Source: Streptomyces glomeratus (GTDB lineage Bacteria > Actinomycetota > Actinomycetes > Streptomycetales > Streptomycetaceae). Taken from it: a DNA stretch of 64,000 bases. Positions within the stretch are counted from its first letter, which is position 1; every line of letters starts with the position of its first letter. Location of the stretch: NCBI RefSeq assembly GCF_021462825.1, contig NZ_JAKEEB010000006.1, positions 62,001 to 126,000 on the forward strand. Reading direction: 5' to 3'. Both the position numbers and the translations under genes were made by a program. This document shows positions 22,654 to 32,974 of the stretch, piece by piece. Under the pieces are notes generated by a model. It made no database searches and was not told the origin of the DNA. It saw only the letters and a list, made by a program, of their open reading frames with translations.

Positions 22654-22708
22654 GTCTAGAGGGCCTCCTCGTACACGTACTGCTGAGGGAAGAGATGGTG
22701 GGGCGCGC

Positions 22709-23554
22709 TCACGGCAGTGCCTTGCGGGCGGTCGCGAAGCGCGGGCGGTTGTTGAGGTCGGGATGGTCGGCCGCGTCGGCCCAGCCCCGCTCCTCGGTGA
22801 AGATCCACGGCACCTGGCCGCCCTGGGTGTCGGCGTGCTCGATGACGACGACGCCACCGGGGCGCAGCAGCCGGTGCGCGGTGCGTTCCAGGCCCCGGAT
22901 GAGGTCGAGGCCGTCCTCGCCGGAGAACAGGGCCAGCTCGGGGTCGTAGTCCCGGGCCTCGGGGGCGACGTACTCCCATTCGGTCAGTGGGATGTACGGC
23001 GGGTTGGAGATCACGAGGTCGACCTGGCCGTCGAGGTCGGGGAACGCGGTCCGGGCGTCGCCCTGGCGCAGGTCGACTCTGGAGCCCTCCATGTTCTTGC
23101 GGGTCCACTGGAGCGCTTCCTCGCTCAGTTCCACGGCGTGCACGCGCGAGCGCGGCACTTCCTGGGCGAGGGCGAGCGCGATGGCGCCCGAGCCGGTGCA
23201 CAGATCCACGATGAGCGGCTCGACGACGTCCATGGCACGTACGGCGTCTATGGCCCAGCCGACGACCGACTCGGTCTCCGGGCGGGGTACGAACACGCCG
23301 GGCCCCACCTGGAGTTCCAGGTAGCGGAAGTAGGCGCGCCCGGTGATGTGCTGGAGCGGCTCGCGGGCCTCGCGGCGGGCGATGACCTCCCAGTAGCGGG
23401 CGTCGAAGTCCGAGTCCTTGACGGAGTGCAGCTCGCCCCGCTTGACGCCGTGCACGAACGCGGCGAGCTCCTCCGCGTCGTTGCGCGGCGAGGGCACGCC
23501 GGCGTCGGCCAGCCGCTGGGTGGCCTGGGCCACCTCCGCGAGCAGCAGGTTCAC
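22709..23554 (-). CDS. prmC: Peptide chain release factor N5-glutamine methyltransferase
   Basis: A 281-residue SAM-dependent enzyme that methylates the Gln of the GGQ motif in release factors. It has an N-terminal helical substrate-binding domain (LLLAEVAQATQRLADAGV), the SAM site VDLCTGSGAIALALAQEV, and the catalytic NPPY motif in DLVISNPPYIPLTEWEYV (about residue 181). It directly follows prfA, whose product is its substrate, with a 55-base gap. Confidence 0.96.
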   Translation of the reverse strand: MNLLLAEVAQATQRLADAGVPSPRNDAEELAAFVHGVKRGELHSVKDSDFDARYWEVIARREAREPLQHITGRAYFRYLELQVGPGVFVPRPETESVVGWAIDAVRAMDVVEPLIVDLCTGSGAIALALAQEVPRSRVHAVELSEEALQWTRKNMEGSRVDLRQGDARTAFPDLDGQVDLVISNPPYIPLTEWEYVAPEARDYDPELALFSGEDGLDLIRGLERTAHRLLRPGGVVVIEHADTQGGQVPWIFTEERGWADAADHPDLNNRPRFATARKALP

Positions 23555-23609
23555 GCTGGTCCTCCGGGGCTGAGCTGGTGTCCGGTGCTGGTGGGGGCCG
23601 CGCTGGTGC

Positions 23610-24677
23610 TTACGCGGCGGCGAGCTTGGCGGCCGAGTCGGCGTCGACGCACGCCTGGATCACCGCGTCGAGGTCGCCGTCCAGGACCTGGTCCAGGTTG
23701 TACGCCTTGAAGCCGACCCGGTGGTCCGAGATGCGGTTCTCGGGGAAGTTGTACGTGCGGATCTTCTCGGAGCGGTCGACGGTGCGGACCTGGCTGCGGC
23801 GCGCCGCGGCGGCCTCCTTCTCCGCCTCCTCCTGCGCCATGGCGAGCAGCCTGGAGCGCAGGATACGCATCGCCTGCTGCTTGTTCTGCAGCTGGCTCTT
23901 CTCGTTCTGGCAGGAGGCGACGACCCCGGTCGGCAGGTGCGTGATGCGTACGGCGGAGTCGGTCGTGTTGACGGACTGCCCGCCGGGGCCCGAGGAGCGG
24001 TAGACGTCGATGCGGAGGTCGTTCGGGTTGATCTCGACGTCGACCTCCTCCGCCTCCGGGGTGACCAGCACACCGGCCGCGGAGGTGTGGATTCGGCCCT
24101 GGGACTCCGTGGCGGGCACGCGCTGCACCCGGTGCACCCCGCCCTCGTACTTCAGGCGGGCCCACACGCCCTGGCCGGGCTCGGTCTGACCGCGGGTCTT
24201 CACGGCGACCTGGACGTCCTTGTAGCCGCCGAGCTCGGACTCGGTGGAGTCGATGATCTCGGTCTTCCAGCCGAGGCGCTCGGCGTACCGCAGGTACATG
24301 CGCAGCAGGTCGCCGGCGAACAGGGCCGACTCGTCGCCGCCCGCGCCCGCCTTGATCTCGAGGATGACGTCCTTGTCGTCGCTGGGGTCCCGCGGGATGA
24401 GCAGGAAGCGCAGCTTCTCGGTCAGCTCCTCGCGCTGCCGCTCCAGATCCTTGACCTCGGCGGCGAAGTCAGGGTCGTCGGCGGCCAGTTCGCGGGCGGT
24501 CTCGATGTCGTCGCCCGCCTGCTTCCAGGAGCGGTACGTGGCGACGATCGGGCTCAGCTCGGCGTAGCGCTTGTTGAGCCTGCGCGCGTTGGCCTGGTCG
24601 GCGTGGACCGACGGATCGGCGAGCTTCTTCTCCAGGTCGGCGTGTTCCCCGACCAGTTCCTCGACCGCCTCGAACAT
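23610..24677 (-). CDS. prfA: Peptide chain release factor 1
   Basis: A 355-residue RF1 that recognises UAA and UAG codons. [18 protein letters not shown] (GGQ near residue 231) triggers peptidyl-tRNA hydrolysis. The anticodon-like tripeptide region sits in [20 protein letters not shown], containing PAT as expected for RF1. The C-terminus is [23 protein letters not shown] at 24677 ([18 protein letters not shown]) is selected because GGGAG is 6 bases upstream and it is the usual first residue. It is in an apparent rpmE-prfA-prmC-tsaC series. Confidence 0.97.
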   Translation of the reverse strand: MFEAVEELVGEHADLEKKLADPSVHADQANARRLNKRYAELSPIVATYRSWKQAGDDIETARELAADDPDFAAEVKDLERQREELTEKLRFLLIPRDPSDDKDVILEIKAGAGGDESALFAGDLLRMYLRYAERLGWKTEIIDSTESELGGYKDVQVAVKTRGQTEPGQGVWARLKYEGGVHRVQRVPATESQGRIHTSAAGVLVTPEAEEVDVEINPNDLRIDVYRSSGPGGQSVNTTDSAVRITHLPTGVVASCQNEKSQLQNKQQAMRILRSRLLAMAQEEAEKEAAAARRSQVRTVDRSEKIRTYNFPENRISDHRVGFKAYNLDQVLDGDLDAVIQACVDADSAAKLAAA

Positions 24678-24815
24678 TCCGGCTCCCATGAGGTGTCCCG
24701 GCCCGGCGGGGGCGTGGGGACGTACGTACGACAATGTCTGGGCTGCACCGCAAAGCGCCGGTCCCGGCGCCCCCGTATCCGCACGGGAGCACCGGTGACC
24801 GGCGCTGTGGGCTCG

Positions 24816-25037
24816 CTACTTCTTGGCAGCGGCAGCCTTGCCGAAGCGGGCCTCGAAGCGGGCCACACGGCCACCGGTGTCGAGGATCTTCTGCTTGCCC
24901 GTGTAGAACGGGTGGCACTCGGAGCAGACCTCGGCCCGGATGCTTCCGGACTCGATCGTGCTGCGGGTGGTGAACGACGCGCCGCAGGTGCAGCTGACCT
25001 GCGTCTCGACGTACGTGGGGTGGATGTCGCGCTTCAA
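24816..25037 (-). CDS. rpmE: 50S ribosomal protein L31, zinc-binding form
   Basis: A 73-residue ribosomal protein. The N-terminus [18 protein letters not shown] and the segment [19 protein letters not shown] are characteristic. Four cysteines (16, 18, 38, 41) make it the zinc-containing C+ type, as opposed to the zinc-free paralogue used under zinc starvation. No ATG fits; the family start corresponds to a TTG at 25037 with GGAG five bases upstream. It lies upstream of prfA with 138 bases between. Confidence 0.95.
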   Translation of the reverse strand: MKRDIHPTYVETQVSCTCGASFTTRSTIESGSIRAEVCSECHPFYTGKQKILDTGGRVARFEARFGKAAAAKK

Positions 25038-25203
25038 GGTGTCTCCTAGATTCGGGAGGGCTCCGGGTCGCAGCCGCGGGATGCGGAGGCGTGAACCGGG
25101 GCCGACGTACCAGTCTGCCAGGACTGGCCGCATCCCCCAAAACCGGGGGCACAGGTGATCTATTCCCCCGGAGGGGCCGGAGGGGTGGGAGGCCGAGGAC
25201 ACC

Positions 25204-25296
25204 GGCTCAGGACGCCGTCACGCGCCGGAGGGCACGGCTCAGGACGACGTGACGACGCCCGAGGGCACGCTCAGGACGACGTGACGACGCCGTCGG
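25204..25296. repeat. Imperfect 32-33-bp tandem repeat across the 3' end of the LCP gene
   Basis: Three imperfect copies start at 25204, 25236 and 25269, each beginning GCTCAGGACG or GGCTCAGGACG. The rightmost copy encodes the last residues (VVTSS) and stop of the LCP gene; the other two lie beyond the stop. Each copy regenerates a TCA (TGA on the coding strand) at the same point. Confidence 0.75.
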
Positions 25297-26410
25297 CCTG
25301 GCCGCTCGCCGTTCCCTTCGTCACGCCCGCCGGGATCGGCCGGTCGTTCTTCAGGGCGTCCCACACGAGCTGGGCCTTGGCCTTCTCCAGCAGGACGCGG
25401 TTGGGGTCCGCCGGGTCGTACCGGACCGGCACGGTGACCATGTTCATGTGGCTCGAGCTGATGTTCTTGAGCCCGCCTGCGAAGGACGCCAGGTCCTTGA
25501 CGGAGCCCAGGTCGGAGTCGGTGGTGACGGTCTTGGTCGCGGTATCGGCGAGTTCCACCAGCTTGGTGGGGCTGGTCAGGACGCCGATCTGCTCGACCTG
25601 GGCGACCAGGGCCTTGACGAAGGCCTGCTGGAGCTGGATGCGGCCGAGGTCGGAGCCGTCGCCGACGCCGTGCCGCGTGCGGACCAGGCCGAGCGCCTGC
25701 CGGCCGTCGAGGGTGTGCGTGCCGGCCTTCAGGTCGAGGTGGCTGTCCTTGTCGGCGATGTCCTTGGTGGTGGTCACCCGCACGCCGCCGAGGTCGTCGA
25801 TCAGCTTCTGGAATCCGGAGAAGTCCACCTCGAGGTAGTGGTCCATGCGGACCGTGGTGATGGCCTCGACGGTCTTCACGGCGCAGGCGGCGCCCCCGGT
25901 GGAGTACGCGGAGTTGAACATCACCCCGGAGGCCGCCGGGTGCACGGTGCCCTTGGTGTCGGTGCACTCGGGGCGGTCGACGAGGGTGTCGCGGGGGATC
26001 GAGACGACGGCGGCCTTCTTGTGGCCCTTGTAGAGGTGCACGATCATCGCCGTGTCGGAGCGGGCGCTGCCGTCGTCGGCGCCGCCGCCCAGCTTCTTGT
26101 TGCCGCCGGCGCGGGTGTCCGAGCCGAGGACGAGGATGTTCTCGGAGCCGTTGTCGACCTTGATGGGCCGGTGGGTGCCCAGTGCCTGGTTGATGTCGAC
26201 GCTCTTGAGGTTGTCGTTGAGCTTGAAGTACAGGAAGCCGACGCCGGTGCCGCCCAGCACCAGGATGCCCCCGGCGGTCCAGGCAGTGACGAGGAGGGCC
26301 GTGCGTCCCTTCCCGCGCGGCTTGCGGCGGCGGCCCTTCGCCCGGCGGCGCGGGCCCGTCGCGGCGGCCTCGTCGGCTATGCCGGCGTCCGGTGTGCTCT
26401 CGGCAGGCAT
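25271..26410 (-). CDS. LytR-CpsA-Psr (LCP) family cell-wall glycopolymer ligase
   Basis: A 379-residue type II membrane protein: basic cytoplasmic N-terminus (RRRAKGRRRKPRGKGR), one helix at about residues 37-60, and an extracellular LCP domain. Family motifs include ILVLGSDTRAGG, AAVVSIPRDTLV, HYLEVDFSGFQKLIDDLGG and ALGLVRTRHGVGDGSDLGR. These supply the Arg and Asp residues that bind the polyprenyl pyrophosphate. LCP enzymes attach teichoic acid, arabinogalactan or other polymers to peptidoglycan; the polymer here is unknown. It is monocistronic by spacing (397 bases to rho). Confidence 0.9.
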   Translation of the reverse strand: MPAESTPDAGIADEAAATGPRRRAKGRRRKPRGKGRTALLVTAWTAGGILVLGGTGVGFLYFKLNDNLKSVDINQALGTHRPIKVDNGSENILVLGSDTRAGGNKKLGGGADDGSARSDTAMIVHLYKGHKKAAVVSIPRDTLVDRPECTDTKGTVHPAASGVMFNSAYSTGGAACAVKTVEAITTVRMDHYLEVDFSGFQKLIDDLGGVRVTTTKDIADKDSHLDLKAGTHTLDGRQALGLVRTRHGVGDGSDLGRIQLQQAFVKALVAQVEQIGVLTSPTKLVELADTATKTVTTDSDLGSVKDLASFAGGLKNISSSHMNMVTVPVRYDPADPNRVLLEKAKAQLVWDALKNDRPIPAGVTKGTASGQADGVVTSS

Positions 26411-26807
26411 GTGCTCCCTCAGTCCTCGTCCGGTCGGCTACCCCCTGTTCGGGTGAAGACTCCCGTCGCTCCATGGTCACTCCGTTTCGAACAGACGGAG
26501 AAACCGGGGACAGGGTTGCACAACTCGCCCCGGTCGGTACGTACAGGGACGAACGCACTGAGTCACTACGAATCCGGGAAGAAGCCGTTTCACCTGGGCA
26601 TTCGTCCGCGGCCGGGTGGCCCCGGAGGGCCCTGACCGGCTCCCGGGCCTGTGGCGAAGGTCTCGGCTGCGGCCGTTCCCGCAGCCGCGCCGCGCGCCGG
26701 CAGCCGCCCAGGCACCCCGCACCGGGCCCCGGCGAACGCGAAGGGCCGCTCCCCCGGGGTGCGGGGGAAGCGGCCCTTCGCATGGCGCATGCGGTCCTCG
26801 GACGAGG

Positions 26808-28787
26808 TCAGTCGCCGTTCGGCGTCGGCGTCGTCTTCTGGATCTGCATCAGGAACTCGACGTTCGACTTGGTCTGCTTCATCTTGTCGAGCAGCAGCTC
26901 GATCGCCTGCTGCTGGTCGAGCGCGTGCAGCACCCGGCGCAGCTTCCAGACGACGTTCAGCTCCTCGGCGCCGAGCAGGATCTCCTCCTTGCGGGTACCG
27001 GACGCGTCCACGTCCACCGCCGGGAAGATGCGCTTGTCGGCGAGCTTCCGGTCGAGCTTGAGCTCCATGTTGCCGGTGCCCTTGAACTCCTCGAAGATCA
27101 CCTCGTCCATGCGCGAGCCGGTGTCGACCAGCGCGGTGGCGAGAATCGTCAGGGAGCCGCCGTCCTCGATGTTCCGCGCGGCGCCGAAGAAGCGCTTCGG
27201 CGGGTAGAGCGCGGTGGAGTCGACACCACCGGACAGGATGCGTCCGGAGGCGGGCGCGGCGAGGTTGTACGCACGGCCCAGACGCGTGATCGAGTCGAGC
27301 AGCACGACGACGTCGTGGCCCAGCTCCACCAGGCGCTTGGCGCGCTCGATGGCCAGCTCCGCGACCGTGGTGTGGTCCTCGGCCGGGCGGTCGAAGGTCG
27401 AGGAGATGACCTCGCCCTTGACCGACCGCTGCATGTCGGTGACCTCTTCCGGACGCTCGTCGACGAGGACGACCATCAGGTGGCACTCGGGGTTGTTGTG
27501 CGTGATCGCGTTGGCGATCGCCTGCATGATCATGGTCTTGCCGGTCTTCGGCGGGGCCACGATCAGACCGCGCTGGCCCTTACCGATCGGCGACACCAGG
27601 TCGATGATGCGGGTGGTGAGGACGCCGGGGTCGGTCTCCAGACGCAGGCGGTCCTGCGGGTACAGCGGGGTGAGCTTGTTGAACTCCGGGCGGCCGCGGC
27701 CGTGTTCGGGCGCCATGCCGTTGACGGAGTCCAGGCGGACCAGCGCGTTGAACTTCTCGCGCCGCTCGCCGTCCTTGGGCTGGCGGACCGCGCCGGTGAT
27801 GTGGTCACCCTTGCGCAGGCCGTTCTTGCGGACCTGGGCCAGGGAGACGTACACGTCGTTCGGGCCCGGCAGATAGCCCGACGTACGGATGAAGGCGTAG
27901 TTGTCGAGGATGTCCAGGATGCCCGCGACGGGGATCAGGACGTCGTCCTCGGTGACCTGCGGCTCGGCGATGTCGTCGCGGCCACGGCGGCCACGGCGGT
28001 CGCGGTAGCGCCCGCGGCGGCCACGGCGCCCGCCGTCGAAGTCGTCGCCGTCCTCGTCGGCCCGCTGGCGGTCCTGACGGCCGCCGCCCTGCTGCTGGGT
28101 CTGCTGCTGACGCTGCTGGCCGCCCTGGCCCTGCTGGTCGTCGCCCTTGCCGCGGCGGTCGCGGTCGCGGCCGCGCTCGCGGCGGTCACGGCGGCGGCCC
28201 TCGCCGCCGTCACCGGCGGTGCCCTGCTGCTCGGACTCGGAGGACTTGGCATCGCCCTGCGCCTGCTGGACCGAGGCGGCCGGGGTCTCGGCCTTCGACT
28301 CGCCCTTGGCCTCGGCCGCGACCGTCTCGGGGCTGCCGGCCTCGGCGGTGGCGCGGCGCCGGCGGCGCTCGGCCGGAGCACCGTCACCGGCTCCCTGGCC
28401 GGGAATCTCGATCTGCTGCTGGGCCACGGACTGCTCGGCAGCCTTCTCGGCGGGCTCGGCCGCGGCGCCGTCGTCGCCGGTACGGGCCCGGGAGGTGGAC
28501 CGGCGCTTCGGCTTGGCCTCGGTGGTGGCCTCGGCCTTGGCCGGGGCGCCGCCGGAGGCCTGGGCCTCCTTGATGACCTCGATCAGCTGGCTCTTGCGCA
28601 TCCGCGCGGTGCCCCTGATGCCGAGGCCGGATGCGACCTGCTGCAGCTCGGCCAGCACCATGCCCTCGAGGCCGGTACCGCGGCGCCGCCGGGAGCCGGC
28701 ACCGGTGGCAGGCGCGGAGGCGTCCGTGGCGGGCGCGGCAGCGGTCTCCTCGACACGTGCGCCCATCAGATCGGTGGTGTCGCTCAC
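26808..28787 (-). CDS. rho: Transcription termination factor Rho, with long actinobacterial insert
   Basis: A 659-residue hexameric RNA helicase that ends transcription. The N-terminal SAP-like helix ([30 protein letters not shown]) is followed by about 200 residues of low-complexity Arg/Gly/Glu/Gln sequence typical of high-GC Gram-positives. The RNA-binding cold-shock-like domain follows ([21 protein letters not shown]), then the ATPase core with P-loop [16 protein letters not shown] (around residue 414), [18 protein letters not shown] and [14 protein letters not shown] at 28787 gives [14 protein letters not shown], with an AAGGA-like site upstream. It is about 240 residues longer than E. 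coli Rho because of the insert. Confidence 0.96.
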   Translation of the reverse strand: MSDTTDLMGARVEETAAAPATDASAPATGAGSRRRRGTGLEGMVLAELQQVASGLGIRGTARMRKSQLIEVIKEAQASGGAPAKAEATTEAKPKRRSTSRARTGDDGAAAEPAEKAAEQSVAQQQIEIPGQGAGDGAPAERRRRRATAEAGSPETVAAEAKGESKAETPAASVQQAQGDAKSSESEQQGTAGDGGEGRRRDRRERGRDRDRRGKGDDQQGQGGQQRQQQTQQQGGGRQDRQRADEDGDDFDGGRRGRRGRYRDRRGRRGRDDIAEPQVTEDDVLIPVAGILDILDNYAFIRTSGYLPGPNDVYVSLAQVRKNGLRKGDHITGAVRQPKDGERREKFNALVRLDSVNGMAPEHGRGRPEFNKLTPLYPQDRLRLETDPGVLTTRIIDLVSPIGKGQRGLIVAPPKTGKTMIMQAIANAITHNNPECHLMVVLVDERPEEVTDMQRSVKGEVISSTFDRPAEDHTTVAELAIERAKRLVELGHDVVVLLDSITRLGRAYNLAAPASGRILSGGVDSTALYPPKRFFGAARNIEDGGSLTILATALVDTGSRMDEVIFEEFKGTGNMELKLDRKLADKRIFPAVDVDASGTRKEEILLGAEELNVVWKLRRVLHALDQQQAIELLLDKMKQTKSNVEFLMQIQKTTPTPNGD

Positions 28788-29195
28788 GAAGGGTCCTTCC
28801 CTGGAGCGGACGTCGGCCTGTCTGGCTCGGCGACCGGTTGTGCTGTCCGGCTTCGGCCCCGTGTGGGGGAACCGTGCCGGGGCGGTGGTCCGCCAAAGCG
28901 GCGGAGGAAATATCTGGTGATTGGCGTTTCCCTGCGCCGTGACACCCGGTTTTGTGTCACGCGGCTCGGTCACGCCGATTCCGGAGCGTGCTCGGCAAAC
29001 AGCTCAGTGTTCGCGTACGACATACCGCTCACATACGTGATACGGAACACAGCGCGGCTTGGGAAGCTCCCGGAAGAAGGGTTGTCCCGGACGGGGACAC
29101 GAAGCACCTCGCCATGGCGGGCTCGGGTGCAGACTTGAGGTTAACACTACCGGATCCAACAAACATTCCCCCTCTCGAAATCCGGCGACCGTGTG
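28788..29195 (-). other. Long rho leader / thrB-rho intergenic region
   Basis: This 408-base stretch has no supported gene. It is less GC-rich than its surroundings near 28.98-29.16 kb. A hairpin GTGACAC/GTGTCAC (28939-28945 and 28954-28960, 8-base loop) lies about 150 bases upstream of the rho start. A long leader is consistent with the autogenous control of rho known in other bacteria. No transcription start can be placed from sequence alone. Confidence 0.4.
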
Positions 29196-30113
29196 TCAGG
29201 GCGCAAGCGGCAGCACGCTCGCTCCCTGGCTGTCCAGCTCCAGCCGGTTGGCGGCCCAGCCCTCGCCCGCCAGATCGGCCACCTTGTCGGCGCTCGCGCC
29301 GTCGGCCAGCGCCAGGACGGTGGGTCCCGCGCCGGAGATCACCGCGGGGATCCCGTCGGCCCGCAACCGCTCCACGAGCGCGGCGCTCTCGGGCATCGCC
29401 GGGGCGCGGTACTCCTGGTGGAGACGGTCTTCGGTGGCCGGCAGCAGCAGCTCGGGGCGCCGGGTCAGGGCCTCGACGAGCAGGGCGGCGCGGCCCGCGT
29501 TGGTTGCGGCGTCGACGTGCGGCACGGAGCGCGGGAGCAGTCCGCGCGCGGTCTCGGTCAGTACCGGCTTTCCCGGCACGAAAACCACCGGAACGATGGA
29601 ATCTGCGGGGTCCATGCGGATCGCCCTGGCGGCGCCGCGGTCCATCCAGGACAGGGTGAAACCGCCGAGGAGACAGGCCGCGACGTTGTCCGGGTGACCC
29701 TCGATCTCGGTGGCGAGTTCCAGCAGCCCTATGTCGTCGAGGCGGCCGTCACCGCCTATCGTCACGGCGCGGGCGGCGACGATGCCGGCGCAGATGGCGG
29801 CGGAGGAGGAGCCGAGGCCACGGCCGTGCGGAATGCGGTTGGCGCAGACGATCTCCAGCCCGCGGGGCTGCCCGCCGAGCACGTCGAAGGCGGCGCGCAG
29901 GGACCGTACGAGCAGGTGGCTCTCGTCCCGCGGGAGCGTCTCGCCGCCCTCACCCGCGATGTCGATGTGCAGCCCGGAGTCGGCCACCCGGACGACGACG
30001 TCGTCGTAGAGCCCCAGCGCGAGACCGAGGGCGTCGAAGCCCGGTCCGAGGTTGGCACTGGTGGCGGGGACGCGCACCCGGACGGCGGCGGCGCGGAACG
30101 CTGGACCGGCCAT
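29196..30113 (-). CDS. thrB: Homoserine kinase
   Basis: A 305-residue GHMP-family kinase that phosphorylates homoserine with ATP, the step before threonine synthase. The GHMP ATP-binding motif is IPHGRGLGSSSAAICAG (about residues 92-108). The N-terminus VRVRVPATSANLGPGFDALGLAL and the C-terminal ISGAGPTVLALADG are standard. ATG at 30113 gives MAGPAFRAAAVRV. It follows thrC with 273 bases between, so it may have its own promoter. Confidence 0.96.
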   Translation of the reverse strand: MAGPAFRAAAVRVRVPATSANLGPGFDALGLALGLYDDVVVRVADSGLHIDIAGEGGETLPRDESHLLVRSLRAAFDVLGGQPRGLEIVCANRIPHGRGLGSSSAAICAGIVAARAVTIGGDGRLDDIGLLELATEIEGHPDNVAACLLGGFTLSWMDRGAARAIRMDPADSIVPVVFVPGKPVLTETARGLLPRSVPHVDAATNAGRAALLVEALTRRPELLLPATEDRLHQEYRAPAMPESAALVERLRADGIPAVISGAGPTVLALADGASADKVADLAGEGWAANRLELDSQGASVLPLAP

Positions 30114-30386
30114 CGCTCGATGACTCTCCTTGAGCTGCGTGATGGTCGAACGAATTCGAGGCGTACGGAAAACCCGGAGGCCGTGGGGATGGCGCGGCAC
30201 CGCGGCATATGCGGCGGGCGGGTTGAGTACAGCCTATCGAAGGAAGGTTCTGTGGCGACATAGGGCGCACGGGAGGCGCACGATGCGTGTCGTAAGCCCC
30301 CCGTGCCCCCTCTGCCGTCTGCTCCTACGAGGGTTCTGCCCCGTGGGCGGCCGGGTTACGCGGGATACGGAGCCCGGGGCGCCGCG

Positions 30387-31445
30387 TCACACGAGCCCGA
30401 GCCGCTCGGCCGCCGTCGCGGCGTCGACGGGGACGGTGACCGGCTGCGGGGCGCCGGCGACGGCCCAGTCGGGGTCCTTGAGCCCGTTGCCGGTGACCGT
30501 GCACACGATCCGCTGCCCGGGGTCGACCTTGCCCTGCTCCGCGGCCTTCAGCAGACCGGCGACGGACGCGGCGGACGCGGGCTCGACGAACACACCCTCC
30601 TGCGCGGCCAACAGCCGGTAGGCGCGCAGGATCTCACGGTCCGTCACCTCGTCGATGAGGCCGCCCGACTCGTCCCTCGCCGCCAGGGCGTGACTCCAGG
30701 ACGCCGGGTTGCCGATACGGATCGCGGTGGCGATGGTCGAGGGGTCCTTGACCACCTCGCCGCGCACGATCGGGGCCGAACCGGACGCCTGGAAGCCCCA
30801 CATGCGCGGGGTCCGGCCGGCGACGCCGTCGGCGGCGTACTCCCGGTAGCCCTTCCAGTAGGCGGTGATGTTGCCGGCGTTGCCGACCGGCAGGACATGG
30901 ATGTCGGGGGCGTCGCCGAGCATGTCCACGATCTCGAAGGCCGCTGTCTTCTGACCCTCGATACGCACCGGATTGACCGAATTGACCAGTGCCACAGGGT
31001 AGTTGTCGGAGAGCTCCCGCGCGAGGGTGAGACAGTCGTCGAAGTTGCCGTCGACCTGGAGGATCTTCGCGCCGTGCACAAGGGCCTGCCCCATCTTGCC
31101 GAGCGCGATCTTGCCCTGCGGCACGAGCACGGCCGACACCATCCCGGCGCGTACGGCGTAGGCGGCGGCCGAGGCGGAGGTGTTGCCGGTGGAGGCACAG
31201 ATGACGGCCTTGGCGCCCTCCTCCTTGGCCTTGCTGATGGCCATGGTCATGCCCCGGTCCTTGAAGGATCCGGTGGGGTTGGCACCTTCCACCTTCAGGT
31301 GGACCTCGCAGCCCGTGCGCTCGGAGAGCACCTGCGCGGGCACGAGCGGCGTACCGCCCTCACGGAGCGTGACGACCGGCGTGCTGTCCGACACCGGCAG
31401 CCGATCCCGGTACTCCTCGATGATTCCGCGCCACTGGTGGGTCAT
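30387..31445 (-). CDS. thrC: Threonine synthase
   Basis: A 352-residue PLP enzyme converting O-phosphohomoserine to threonine. The PLP lysine is in [20 protein letters not shown] (about residue 61). [20 protein letters not shown] binds the cofactor phosphate, and [19 protein letters not shown] is the glycine-rich loop. Length matches the short actinobacterial form. The start lies 6 bases after the hom stop, so hom-thrC is an operon. Confidence 0.96.
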   Translation of the reverse strand: MTHQWRGIIEEYRDRLPVSDSTPVVTLREGGTPLVPAQVLSERTGCEVHLKVEGANPTGSFKDRGMTMAISKAKEEGAKAVICASTGNTSASAAAYAVRAGMVSAVLVPQGKIALGKMGQALVHGAKILQVDGNFDDCLTLARELSDNYPVALVNSVNPVRIEGQKTAAFEIVDMLGDAPDIHVLPVGNAGNITAYWKGYREYAADGVAGRTPRMWGFQASGSAPIVRGEVVKDPSTIATAIRIGNPASWSHALAARDESGGLIDEVTDREILRAYRLLAAQEGVFVEPASAASVAGLLKAAEQGKVDPGQRIVCTVTGNGLKDPDWAVAGAPQPVTVPVDAATAAERLGLV

Positions 31446-31451
31446 TGCTGC

Positions 31452-32744
31452 TTACTCTCCTTCAACCCGCATGATGCTGGCGACACCCCGCACGGTGTCG
31501 AGCTTGCGCAGCGCCTCGACGGTCCCGCTGAGCGAGGCGTCGGACGCACGATGGGTGACGACGACAAGGGAGGCCTCCCCGTCCTTGCCCTGCTGCCGAA
31601 CCGTGTCGATCGACACGTCATGCTCGGCGAAGACGGTGGCGACCTGGGCGAGAACACCCGGTTTGTCGGCAACGTCGAGGCTGATGTGGTAGCGCGTGAC
31701 CACGTCGCCCATGGGCGACACCGGCAGAGCGGCGTAGGCGGACTCACCGGGTCCGGTGGCTCCGCTGAGCCGGTTGCGGCACACGGCGACCAGATCGCCG
31801 AGAACTGCGGACGCGGTCGGCGCGCCACCGGCACCGGGCCCGTAGAACATCAGCTGCCCCGCGGCGTCCGACTCGACGAAGACGGCGTTGTACGCGCCGC
31901 GCACGGAGGCGAGCGGGTGGGTCAGCGGAATCATGGCGGGATGCACGCGCGCGGTGACCGAGTCCCCGTCCGCGGCGCGCTCGCAGATGGCGAGCAGCTT
32001 GATGGTGCAGCCCATCTCCTTCGCCGAGGCGAAGTCGGCCGCGGTGACCTCGGTCATGCCCTCGCGGTACACGTCGTCGAGGCGCACGCGCGTGTGGAAG
32101 GCGATCCCGGCGAGGATGGCGGCCTTGGCGGCCGCGTCGAAACCCTCGACGTCGGCGGTGGGGTCGGCCTCCGCGTACCCGAGGGCGGTGGCCTCGTCGA
32201 GGGCCTCCTGATACCCGGCCCCCGTGGAGTCCATCTTGTCGAGGATGAAGTTGGTGGTGCCGTTGACGATCCCGAGCACCCGGTTGACCTTGTCACCGGC
32301 GAGGGACTCGCGCAGCGGCCGGATCAGCGGGATCGCGCCGGCGACGGCGGCCTCGTAGTAGAGGTCCCTGCCGTTCTCCTCCGCCGCAGCGTGGAGGGCG
32401 GCGCCGTCCTGGGCGAGCAGCGCCTTGTTCGCCGACACGACCGAGGCGCCGTGCTCGAAGGCGGTCGTGATCAGGGTCCTGGCGGGCTCGATGCCCCCGA
32501 TGACCTCGACGACGACGTCGAGGTCGCCCCGTTTGACGAGGGCGGTGGCGTCGGTGGTGACCAGATCGGCGGGAACCCCCTCCCGCACCTTGGAGGGCCT
32601 CCTGACCGCGACCCCCGCCAGCTCGACGGGGGCCCCGATCCGGGCCGCGAGGTCGTCGGCGTGCGTCGTCATGATGCGCGCCACCTCTGAGCCGACAACC
32701 CCACAGCCCAGCAGCGCCACCTTCAGCGGACGCGTACGCATCAT
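31452..32744 (-). CDS. hom: Homoserine dehydrogenase
   Basis: A 430-residue enzyme reducing aspartate semialdehyde to homoserine, the branch point to threonine and methionine. The nucleotide-binding motif LLGCGVVGSEVARI is at residues 11-24. The catalytic region has VSANKALLAQ, EAAVAGAIPLIRPLRESLAG, IVNGTTNFIL and AEADPTADVEGFDAAAKAAIL. A C-terminal ACT domain (HISLDVADKPGVLAQVATVF) is the usual site of threonine feedback. Two adjacent ATGs are possible (32744 or 32741); GAGG is 4 and 7 bases upstream respectively, so the second could be used. Confidence 0.95.
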   Translation of the reverse strand: MMRTRPLKVALLGCGVVGSEVARIMTTHADDLAARIGAPVELAGVAVRRPSKVREGVPADLVTTDATALVKRGDLDVVVEVIGGIEPARTLITTAFEHGASVVSANKALLAQDGAALHAAAEENGRDLYYEAAVAGAIPLIRPLRESLAGDKVNRVLGIVNGTTNFILDKMDSTGAGYQEALDEATALGYAEADPTADVEGFDAAAKAAILAGIAFHTRVRLDDVYREGMTEVTAADFASAKEMGCTIKLLAICERAADGDSVTARVHPAMIPLTHPLASVRGAYNAVFVESDAAGQLMFYGPGAGGAPTASAVLGDLVAVCRNRLSGATGPGESAYAALPVSPMGDVVTRYHISLDVADKPGVLAQVATVFAEHDVSIDTVRQQGKDGEASLVVVTHRASDASLSGTVEALRKLDTVRGVASIMRVEGE

Positions 32745-32886
32745 CCGACCTCGTTTCCTCATGCGGTCTACGGTTGGACCAGTCTCACCCACCGGACGGG
32801 ACTTTCTTCCCTTTGTCCGGATCCTGAGACATCTGTTTCATCTTGTCAGCGCCGGAAGACAGGAGATCTTCCGTCGGGCTTCGGTG

Positions 32887-32974
32887 CGCTGCCCGGCCCC
32901 TTCCTCCGGGCGCTGCCCGGCCCCTTCCTCAGGGACGGGGGCGTCACCCCCCATCCAGGGCGGGGCGTCACCCC
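32887..32974. repeat. Short direct repeats between lysA and hom
   Basis: CGCTGCCCGGCCCCTTCCTC occurs at 32887-32906 and 32911-32930 (24-base period). GGGGCGTCACCCC, itself able to fold into a small hairpin, occurs at 32938-32950 and 32962-32974, the second copy spanning the lysA stop. Together they form the 3' region of lysA and may act as its terminator; no T-run is present. Confidence 0.6.

Noticed and set aside
28080-28500. Repeat-rich segment inside rho that might be a CRISPR-like or tandem array
   Set aside because: It is the coding sequence of the Arg/Gly/Gln-rich insert normal for actinobacterial Rho; repeats are irregular and in frame.
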